A stretch of 5,483 nucleotides of DNA, taken from the NCBI GenBank assembly GCA_027485405.1, contig JAIXRB010000177.1:1-5483 (forward strand), given 5' to 3'. Below, piece after piece: positions 1-4,880 of this stretch. The notes beneath the pieces were generated by a model. That model had not been told where the DNA came from, ran no database searches, and worked only from the letters and a program-made list of their open reading frames with translations. Position 1 is the stretch's first letter; each line of letters begins with the position of its first letter. Made by a program: the position numbers and the translations under genes. The stretch comes from Leptospiraceae bacterium (GTDB lineage: Bacteria; Spirochaetota; Leptospiria; Leptospirales; Leptospiraceae).

Positions 1-962
1 AAGGAATCAAAGGAGTTAAATCCGTCGTTTCTGGTTATTCGGGCGGGAAAGAAAAAAAACCAACATACGAAGAAGTATCCGGTGGCTGGACAACTCACCG
101 GGAGTCCGTTCAAATCGTATTTGACCCCAAACAAGTTTCGTACGACGAATTACTGAACATTTTCTGGAAAAACATAGATCCTACTGATTCTGGTGGGCAG
201 TTTGCAGATAGGGGAGCACATTACCAAACTGCTATTTTTGTTCACAATGAAAAACAAAGAGAACTCGCTCTGGCTTCCAAACAAAAACTAGACGGTTCAG
301 CAAAATTTAAGAAAAAAGTCGTGACAGAGATTATCCCTTTTACTCTGTTTTTCCCCGCCGAAGACTACCACCAAGATTATTACAAAAAAAACGAAGAACA
401 TTACAAGCGCTATAAGAAAGGTTCTGGGCGTGAGGATTTTATTAAGAAAAATTGGGAAACCGATGGTTTTTCAGGCAATAAAGCAGGAGGAGCGCCGACA
501 AAGGCGACCAAGTATATGAAACCAAATCCAGAAGAACTCAAAAAAAAGCTAAACGACATGCAATACAAAGTGACCCAAGAAGAAGGAACAGAGCCTCCAT
601 TTCGCAATGAATTTTGGGACAACCATAAGGAAGGGATCTATGTGGACATAGTATCCGGCGAACCTTTGTTTAGTTCTGTGCATAAATTTGATTCTGGAAC
701 AGGGTGGCCTAGTTTTTACCAATCCATCTCTAAAGAGTCGATCGTAGAAAAAAAAGATGCCTCCTATGGAATGGTTCGCACAGAAGTTCGAAGCAAAGTA
801 GGGGATTCTCATTTGGGTCATTTGTTCCCAGATGGTCCAAAACCAACAGGATTGCGTTATTGCATCAACTCGGCTTCCCTTCGTTTTATAGCAAAGGAAG
901 ACCTTGAGAAAGAAGGCTATGCAGAATTTAGCAAATTGTTTGATTCAAAAAATCAAAAGTAA
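1..962 (+). CDS. msrAB: Bifunctional peptide-methionine sulfoxide reductase MsrA-MsrB fusion, 5' partial
   Basis: Reduces both epimers of methionine sulfoxide in proteins: MsrA the S form, MsrB the R form. The reading frame is open from position 3 and gives 319 visible residues; the true start and the MsrA catalytic GCFWG motif lie upstream. Visible residues 1-150 match MsrA (SGYSGGK, EEVSGGWTTHRE, DPTDSGGQFADRG, HYQTAIF, then HQDYY and HYKRYKKGSGR). Residues about 176-300 are MsrB: GEPLFSS, FDSGTGWPSF, HLGHLFPDGP and RYCINSASLRF, with catalytic Cys at 287 (bases 861-863). The MsrB CxxC zinc pairs are absent, and the usual resolving Cys in the GCGWP position is Thr233. C287 is the only cysteine in the visible part. 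A GTG at 321 lies inside the MsrA domain and is not the start. The gene converges with the minus-strand group, with 6 bases between the stops. Fusion identity is very secure. Confidence 0.96.
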   Translation, partial: GIKGVKSVVSGYSGGKEKKPTYEEVSGGWTTHRESVQIVFDPKQVSYDELLNIFWKNIDPTDSGGQFADRGAHYQTAIFVHNEKQRELALASKQKLDGSAKFKKKVVTEIIPFTLFFPAEDYHQDYYKKNEEHYKRYKKGSGREDFIKKNWETDGFSGNKAGGAPTKATKYMKPNPEELKKKLNDMQYKVTQEEGTEPPFRNEFWDNHKEGIYVDIVSGEPLFSSVHKFDSGTGWPSFYQSISKESIVEKKDASYGMVRTEVRSKVGDSHLGHLFPDGPKPTGLRYCINSASLRFIAKEDLEKEGYAEFSKLFDSKNQK

Positions 963-968
963 TCGAAG

Positions 969-1754
969 CTAAGCCCAGAGGTCTACTAGAAGCTCTTCAT
1001 CTTTTCGAATATGCACTAGCTTGTACTTGAGCTCGTGCATTTCTTCGCGAGTGATTTCTTTTTTCCATCGAACTCTTTTTTTGCAATCGTAGATGCGTTC
1101 TATGACTTTCAAAAGGGCAAGAGTCGGTTCGTCCAGTTCGGAATGGTACAGGTTTTGGAACAAACCAACAACTTGGCTTGGAATGTCCATTGCCAGCAGT
1201 TCACTGATCGTTAGATCTTCAATGGTCTTCAGTGCCCAAACATGCAGAGACAAGGTTGCGATTCGTTCCAATTGACCTACTTCTTCTTTCAGGTTTCGAG
1301 TGGTTTGCTGTTTGAAGAAGCGGATTCGCTTCTCTAAGTATTGGATCAGTTCTTTGCGAGGGATGGAGTTGTATTTGATTTTGTTCCAATCGCTTCTAAG
1401 AGTATCGATTAAGGACTCCCCAAAAAAGACAGAAGAGTTCTCTAAAAGCTGAAGACATCCCGGCTCAAACAACCTCATTCGGTGCTTTAAAGATTCGGAG
1501 TCACCGGCAATCATATTGATAGGAGCCACTTTTTCCATTGGCTTCAGAGCGTTTAGCACAGAATCTACGAAGCTTGCTTTCATTTGGTCTGTAGAGTGAG
1601 CAAGGAGGTAAAAGTTTACATCGGATTCGGAGTTTGCCTGTCCCCTTTCCCAAGAACCATAGAATAGTATCTGAAAAGGTTTATGGGAAAAAACGGACTC
1701 AAGGTCGTCTAACACCTGAGTATAAAGCCAAGGGTTTAAAGCATCATAATTCAT
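969..1754 (-). CDS. Nucleotidyltransferase-fold protein with degenerate catalytic aspartates and helical C-terminus
   Basis: A 261-residue protein. Its N-terminal part has the layout of the minimal nucleotidyltransferase (NTP_transf_2 / AadA-like) fold: the strand ILFYGSWERG (G33-S34, with G38) followed by SESDVNFYLL (D45). Active members have D-x-D plus a third Asp on a later strand. Here the second position is Asn47, and the strand VAPINMI has Asn80 where the third Asp would be expected by my alignment. Residues about 130-261 look helical and charged. R164 and H171 form an R-x6-H pattern compatible with a HEPN motif, but this is weak evidence. The ATG overlaps the stop of the preceding 68-residue gene by four bases (ATGA), so the two are probably translationally coupled. 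It may be a non-catalytic nucleotide-binding protein, or an enzyme using an altered metal site. No substrate can be named. Coding status is firm; the fold assignment is moderately firm. Confidence 0.72.
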   Translation of the reverse strand: MNYDALNPWLYTQVLDDLESVFSHKPFQILFYGSWERGQANSESDVNFYLLAHSTDQMKASFVDSVLNALKPMEKVAPINMIAGDSESLKHRMRLFEPGCLQLLENSSVFFGESLIDTLRSDWNKIKYNSIPRKELIQYLEKRIRFFKQQTTRNLKEEVGQLERIATLSLHVWALKTIEDLTISELLAMDIPSQVVGLFQNLYHSELDEPTLALLKVIERIYDCKKRVRWKKEITREEMHELKYKLVHIRKDEELLVDLWA

Positions 1755-1957
1755 TCAAAAAATAATTTCATCCTAGATAAGTTCTCTAAAATTGCTTTGA
1801 AAGCTTTGTCCCGCATCTCTAAATCGGGGAAGGGGAGTGATTTAACGTTGTTAAGGTCTTGGTAAATGATCTCAATTGTTGGTTGGCTTGGATTTTTTTT
1901 GATAGAAGCAATGAAGTCCAAGTTGATGATTTCAGTTTCTCCAAGTTTTAACCACAT
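1751..1957 (-). CDS. Small conserved-looking protein of unknown function, 68 residues
   Basis: I do not recognise a named family. The protein begins MWLKLGETEIINLDFIASI, has a strand-like IEIIYQDL, and ends in a predicted helix (about 47-62, DLEMRDKAFKAILENL). This strand-strand-strand-helix layout resembles short single-domain proteins such as FlbD-like or similar uncharacterised proteins, but that is only a resemblance. It has no signal peptide or membrane segment. The ATG at 1957 is the first start after an in-frame stop at 1967-1969, and a weak GAG lies 8 bases upstream. The ATGA overlap with the downstream nucleotidyltransferase-like gene supports it being real and co-translated; the two products may work as a pair. 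A perfect 7-bp inverted repeat covers its ribosome-binding region. Confidence 0.7.
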   Translation of the reverse strand: MWLKLGETEIINLDFIASIKKNPSQPTIEIIYQDLNNVKSLPFPDLEMRDKAFKAILENLSRMKLFFE

Positions 1958-2017
1958 ACGATTTTCTCAAAGCTTAATCCCTGAGAAACAAATTACCAAT
2001 CTTTTTTTCTAAAAAAT
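1958..2017 (-). promoter_or_regulatory. Short spacer before the 68-residue gene, with a 7-bp inverted repeat over the ribosome-binding site
   Basis: The 60-base gap separates the exported-protein stop from the next ATG. It contains TTTCTCA (1963-1969) and TGAGAAA (1982-1988), perfect inverted repeats around a 12-base loop. In the minus-strand transcript the second arm contains the GAG that would serve as Shine-Dalgarno, so pairing could mask it; the stem is AT-rich and weak. A poor promoter match on the minus strand (TTGGTA, 17 bases, TAAGCT) is also present. No GC-rich terminator follows the exported-protein gene, so read-through from upstream is likely. Confidence 0.3.
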
Positions 2018-2563
2018 TCAAAACAGCTCCAAAGAACCATACATTAGATCGTTGAACTTTTTTCCGATGGTTTCTGGGTCAAGCCCCATCTCCTTAGAAA
2101 ATTCTGTTTCCGAGACAATCAGAAAACCATGGTAGACAGTTTCCCAACGAACATAATACTCCTTTGTGAAAGAATGAACCTGAACTGCCGCCTTGATTTT
2201 TTTTTGACTGAAATAAAAGGTAGACGTATCGACTGTCCCCGTTTGCCGTAAATAGGGAAATCTGCGTTGATTGTCTTGGTTCGTACTGGATATCCGGAGA
2301 AAAGGAAGTTTGAAATCCGAAGAGAACGGCTGAACTTTGTAAGTCGTTCCGCTTTCGTGCATGTTGCCTGATTCCAATAAATCAAAGGAAAAAGCGGGTT
2401 TCCACTCCACATCGTATGTCAGACGGAGGCTTTTTACAGAATTGCTTTTTTCCGTCCTAAGTACAGTCTTTCCGTTAGATGGTGAAGCTGATTTGCAGAG
2501 AGATACTGAAAACAAAACACAAAAAAGAAAAGAAAATGAATAAATTCTAGTGCTTAGTTTCAA
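2018..2563 (-). CDS. Exported protein of unknown function (signal peptide), TTG start
   Basis: A 181-residue protein. The N-terminus is a clear export signal: K2 and R6, then a hydrophobic run from about residue 8 to 22 (IYSFSFLFCVLFSVSLC). C23 might suggest a lipoprotein, but Leu22 before it is a poor lipobox even by the looser spirochaete rules, so lipidation is uncertain; ordinary signal peptidase cleavage near residues 24-28 is possible. The mature part has many aromatics and alternating strand-like segments (SLRLTYDVEW, STFYFSQKKIKAAVQVHSF, YYVRWETVYHGFLIVSET), suggesting a beta-rich periplasmic or outer-membrane-associated domain. I recognise no family. The start is TTG, set by a strong AGGAG six bases upstream; no in-frame ATG occurs before residue 68. 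The first 17 bases overlap the end of the aminomutase gene, implying one transcript. Confidence 0.8.
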   Translation of the reverse strand: MKLSTRIYSFSFLFCVLFSVSLCKSASPSNGKTVLRTEKSNSVKSLRLTYDVEWKPAFSFDLLESGNMHESGTTYKVQPFSSDFKLPFLRISSTNQDNQRRFPYLRQTGTVDTSTFYFSQKKIKAAVQVHSFTKEYYVRWETVYHGFLIVSETEFSKEMGLDPETIGKKFNDLMYGSLELF

Positions 2564-3620
2564 AAATTTCTCCTTTATAATTTTTAAATCGATGGATTCC
2601 GCTTTCAGAAGGCAGAAAGTAGTTGGGGCCTAAAAGCACTTTGCCACCTCCTCCTGTTAAGTCTTTGACATAAGTCGGTAGGGTAATTCCAGAGGAAAAT
2701 CCCCTTAGCTCTTCCATAATCTTTATACCGTCCGAAATCGGAACTACAAAATCAGAAGAACCAAAAACTTCATCGCATTGGTGAAGATAATAGGGCTTTA
2801 CCCCGATTTTGACCAAAGCAAAATGCAAAGTTTCCAAAGTTTTTGCATTGTCATTGATCCCTTTCAGTAAGACAGATTGGTTTAGGACAATCGCATTCCC
2901 CAGTTTGATTAGATTTTCGATCGCTTTTCTCGATTCCTCAGTGACTTCCTTTGGATGGTTGAAATGAGTAACCACATAAATGGGAAAATGTTTGGACATA
3001 ATCTTGCAAAGTTCTGGTTCCAAACGCATTGGTAAGGTGACGGGGTAGCGGGTATGAATTCGAACATGGTTGATGTGAGGGATTTTCTTTAATTCTTCTA
3101 GCAGAAAATCGATTTGGGAATTTGCCAGTGAGAGTGGGTCCCCGCCTGATAGGATCACTTCTCTTACATTTTTTGTTTGATTGAAGTAATCGAGAGCAAG
3201 ATTCCATTCGTTTTTGTTAGGTGTCTCATTGGGATGAGACACCTTTCTTTTGCGAGTACAAAAGCGACAATAAACAGCACAAACATGAGAAACATACCAA
3301 ATGGCTCTATCTGGATATCGGTGCGTCACTCCTTTGACAGGCATGTAACTTTCTTCTCGTAATGGATCAGCTTCTTCGTTTGGTAACTGGATCAGTTCTC
3401 CTTCCCTGGGTAAAATCTGCTTTCGAATCGCACAATCGGCATCGGTAGGATCGATTAATGATAGATAATAAGGGGTGACTGAAAAAGAAAAGCTCTCAGA
3501 TGCCTTTGTGAAAGATTGAGTTTCGGCTTCCGAAAGTGAGATTTTCTCGTTAATCTCGGAAAGAGTGGTCAATCGTTCCTGCAATTGCCATCTCCAGTCG
3601 TTCCAGTCCTTTGCTTTCAT
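2547..3620 (-). CDS. Radical-SAM lysine 2,3-aminomutase family protein (KamA / EpmB type)
   Basis: Converts L-lysine to beta-lysine using a [4Fe-4S] cluster, S-adenosylmethionine and PLP. The 357-residue protein shows the cluster motif C114-x3-C118-x2-C121, SGGDPL at 158-163, the helical N-terminus WNDWRWQLQERLTTL typical of KamA, and GGGGK with K327 as PLP lysine. D283 (QCDE) and D320 (VKDLTGGGGK) fall exactly ten positions before the Clostridium subterminale KamA lysine-binding residues D293 and D330, as K327 does against K337, so lysine is the likely substrate. It lacks the longer KamA C-terminus (KamA is about 416 residues), and its length is closer to EpmB (about 342). Divergent placement beside efp supports an EpmB role: making (R)-beta-lysine for EF-P. 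The sequence itself (TRKRK, GGGGK) looks more KamA-like. Start ATG is the first after an in-frame stop, preceded by AAAGG. It probably leads a four-gene minus-strand operon. Confidence 0.93.
   Translation of the reverse strand: MKAKDWNDWRWQLQERLTTLSEINEKISLSEAETQSFTKASESFSFSVTPYYLSLIDPTDADCAIRKQILPREGELIQLPNEEADPLREESYMPVKGVTHRYPDRAIWYVSHVCAVYCRFCTRKRKVSHPNETPNKNEWNLALDYFNQTKNVREVILSGGDPLSLANSQIDFLLEELKKIPHINHVRIHTRYPVTLPMRLEPELCKIMSKHFPIYVVTHFNHPKEVTEESRKAIENLIKLGNAIVLNQSVLLKGINDNAKTLETLHFALVKIGVKPYYLHQCDEVFGSSDFVVPISDGIKIMEELRGFSSGITLPTYVKDLTGGGGKVLLGPNYFLPSESGIHRFKNYKGEIFETKH
2570..2576 (-). promoter_or_regulatory. Strong Shine-Dalgarno site that fixes the TTG start of the exported-protein gene
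   Basis: On the minus strand AAAGGAG is followed by six bases and then TTG at 2563-2561. It lies inside the last codons of the upstream aminomutase gene. It is the best ribosome-binding site in the window, and it justifies the non-ATG start because the signal-peptide region follows at once. Confidence 0.75.
3219..3252 (+). other. Perfect 11-bp stem-loop with T-rich tail, terminator-like on the plus strand, inside the aminomutase gene
   Basis: AGGTGTCTCAT (3219-3229) and ATGAGACACCT (3234-3244) are perfect inverted repeats around TGGG. On the plus strand TTCTTTT (3246-3252, after one T) follows at once, the layout of an intrinsic terminator that would act on transcription antisense to the aminomutase gene. 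On the minus strand the stem is followed by AACAAAAACG, with no T run, so it should not terminate the sense message. It encodes residues about 126-134, a surface-like variable stretch just after the CxxxCxxC motif. The structure is certain; the function (antisense terminator, mRNA hairpin or protein-binding palindrome) is not known. Confidence 0.45.
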
Positions 3621-3689
3621 CCGCCTTTACGTCATTGTTCTGTTGACAGGGGGGCAAGTCCCCTGGATTTTGCTTTAGAGATTTAATTT
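3621..3689. promoter_or_regulatory. Divergent promoter region between the aminomutase gene and efp, with TTGACA and a GC-rich dyad
   Basis: The 69-base gap must hold the promoters of both directions. On the plus strand a perfect TTGACA lies at 3643-3648; at 17 bases spacing the -10 position reads GATTTT (3666-3671), a poor match, so start sites are uncertain. CAGGGG (3647-3652) and CCCCTG (3660-3665) are perfect inverted repeats around seven bases, overlapping the end of the TTGACA box and filling the spacer, where a regulator could act on efp and perhaps on the aminomutase gene. No convincing minus-strand promoter was recognised. A weak AGAG (3677-3680) stands nine bases before the efp ATG. 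Confidence 0.5.
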
Positions 3690-4256
3690 ATGAGACTAGG
3701 CATCACAGAAGTAAAAAAAGGCATGATCTTGAAAATCGAAAACGAACTGTATTCGGTGGTCAAGTCTGAGTTTGTAAACCCAGGCAAAGGTTCTGCATTT
3801 ATCCGTACCAAACTAAAAAACATCGTTCGCGATTCTTCCATAGAAAGAACGTTTAAAGCCGCCGAGACTTTAGAGAGTGTAGACCTTGAAAAACGCAAGA
3901 TGCAGTTCTGTTATGCTGATGGAGACGACATCATTTTTATGGATGTCAACGACTATGAGCAGATCCCTGTTTCTAAGGACTACGTCGAAGACATTTTGCC
4001 TTTTATGAAAGAAGAGACTCAAGTCGAAGTTTCATTTTATGAAAACAAACCAATTGGAGTCATTCCTCCCAATTTTGCCGTTTTACAAGTTACTTATGCG
4101 GAAGAAGGGCTACGAGGGGACACAACTGGGCTCGCTCTAAAACGCGTCACGGTGGAAACGGGTGGAGAGATCAACGTTCCGATTTTTGTAAAGCAAGGAG
4201 ACGTTGTAAAAATCGACTTGCGGGACCTAAGTTATGTGGAGCGGGTCAACAAATAG
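3690..4256 (+). CDS. efp: Translation elongation factor P
   Basis: Binds ribosomes stalled at consecutive prolines, between the P and E sites, and promotes peptide bond formation. The 188-residue length matches bacterial EF-P (E. coli 188). Three beta-barrel domains are recognisable: the N-terminal KOW-like domain (1 to about 63), a central OB domain (about 66-125), and a C-terminal OB domain with the family signature GLRGDTTGLALKRVTVETGG then VPIFV (about 139-168). The modification loop is SEFVNPGKGSAF; K33 corresponds to E. coli K34, the residue beta-lysylated by EpmA with EpmB-made beta-lysine. An arginine (EarP type) is not present. The aminomutase gene starts 69 bases away in the opposite direction, so EpmA/EpmB-type modification is likely, though the EpmA ligase is not in this window. 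The ATG is preceded in frame by a stop at 3684-3686. It leads a run with mtnB and an SDR gene. Confidence 0.98.
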   Translation: MRLGITEVKKGMILKIENELYSVVKSEFVNPGKGSAFIRTKLKNIVRDSSIERTFKAAETLESVDLEKRKMQFCYADGDDIIFMDVNDYEQIPVSKDYVEDILPFMKEETQVEVSFYENKPIGVIPPNFAVLQVTYAEEGLRGDTTGLALKRVTVETGGEINVPIFVKQGDVVKIDLRDLSYVERVNK

Positions 4257-4265
4257 TCGGATTCC

Positions 4266-4880
4266 TTGAAAGAGTTACAGCCTATCGCAGATTTGGCTCG
4301 ATTGTACTACGAGAGGCAATGGATGTTTGCCACGGCTGGCAATCTTTCCGTTCGCATTAACCCTGAGAATTTTTGGATCACGGCTTCGGGTAAACACAAA
4401 GGCAAAGTAACTTCTGAAGACTTTGTCGAGGTTTCAGTAAAATCAGGAGAAGTAGTTTCAGCTAAGCCACCCAACAAAGCTTCCGCCGAGACAACCATCC
4501 ACCAAGCCATATATTCGCAGTTTCCAGAGGCAAACGCTTGTCTGCATGTTCATACAGTTTCCAGTAACCTTTTGAATTTCAATACGCCTAAAAATCCTGG
4601 TTTCCAAAAAGTCCCAATTCCACCCATCGAAATCATCAAGGCTTTTGGAATCTGGGATGAAAAGCCAGCTTTGGAAATGGCAGTTTTTTATAATTTTGGT
4701 TCAGTACCTGAAATCAGTAAAACCATTCGAGATTTTGCAAATGCAGACAAATCCTATCCTCTGCCTTTTCTCTTAGTGGAAGAACACGGCCCAACTGTCT
4801 GGGGAAAAGACTTAGAAGAAGCGAACCGTCATTTAGAAGCTGTTGTTTTCTTATTCGATGTAATGGCTAGACGTAGATGA
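4266..4880 (+). CDS. mtnB: Methylthioribulose-1-phosphate dehydratase (class II aldolase family), TTG start
   Basis: Cytoplasmic zinc enzyme of methionine salvage; it dehydrates 5-methylthioribulose-1-phosphate to 2,3-diketo-5-methylthiopentyl-1-phosphate. The 204 residues match the family length (B. subtilis MtnB about 209). Diagnostic segments in order: GNLSVR (25-30), ITASGKHKGK (38-47), SAETTIHQAIY (73-83) with probable catalytic E75, LHVHT (93-97) with zinc ligands H94 and H96, EIIKAFGIWDE (122-132, very close to the Bacillus type), and HGPTVWG (174-180) with third zinc ligand H174. The residues before H174 are EE, where relatives as I recall them usually have R-x. The start must be TTG at 4266: the same frame carries the efp stop at 4254-4256, and the next ATG (residue 20) would cut the conserved N-terminus. 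Its ribosome-binding site is weak (CGG), so coupling to efp translation, nine bases upstream, is plausible. Confidence 0.93.
   Translation: MKELQPIADLARLYYERQWMFATAGNLSVRINPENFWITASGKHKGKVTSEDFVEVSVKSGEVVSAKPPNKASAETTIHQAIYSQFPEANACLHVHTVSSNLLNFNTPKNPGFQKVPIPPIEIIKAFGIWDEKPALEMAVFYNFGSVPEISKTIRDFANADKSYPLPFLLVEEHGPTVWGKDLEEANRHLEAVVFLFDVMARRR

Noticed and set aside
79..101. Inverted repeat CCGGTG / CACCGG around 11 bases
   Set aside because: It falls on codons for the highly conserved MsrA segment SGGWTTHRE, so protein constraint explains it. The stem is only six pairs and no T run follows.
549..821. Minus-strand reading frame of 90 codons opposite the MsrB domain
   Set aside because: The MsrB coding frame is certain. 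The opposite frame shows no family features and is a by-product of codon bias.
321..962. GTG at 321 as the start of a separate 213-residue MsrB protein
   Set aside because: The frame is open to the window start, and residues before 321 encode conserved MsrA sequence that continues without a break past this codon.
2001..2016. T7-CT-A6 tract as a terminator after the exported-protein gene
   Set aside because: The only possible stem is A-T pairs with a two-base loop, which cannot form a stable terminator hairpin.
2361..2543. Plus-strand reading frame of 60 codons opposite the exported-protein gene
   Set aside because: It is the complement of the signal-peptide region and has no supporting start signal or family resemblance.
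2535..2563. C23 of the exported protein as a lipidated cysteine
   Set aside because: The residue before it is leucine, not a small residue, so I keep the call as exported and leave lipidation open. C15 is too deep in the hydrophobic run to be a cleavage site.
3177..3362. Plus-strand reading frame of 61 codons inside the aminomutase gene
   Set aside because: It lies opposite a strongly conserved gene, has no ribosome-binding site worth noting and gives no recognisable protein. The hairpin in the region stands on its own.
4323..4880. ATG at 4323 as the mtnB start
   Set aside because: It would remove the conserved N-terminal helix and leave GNLSVR almost at the terminus; TTG at 4266 gives the normal family length.
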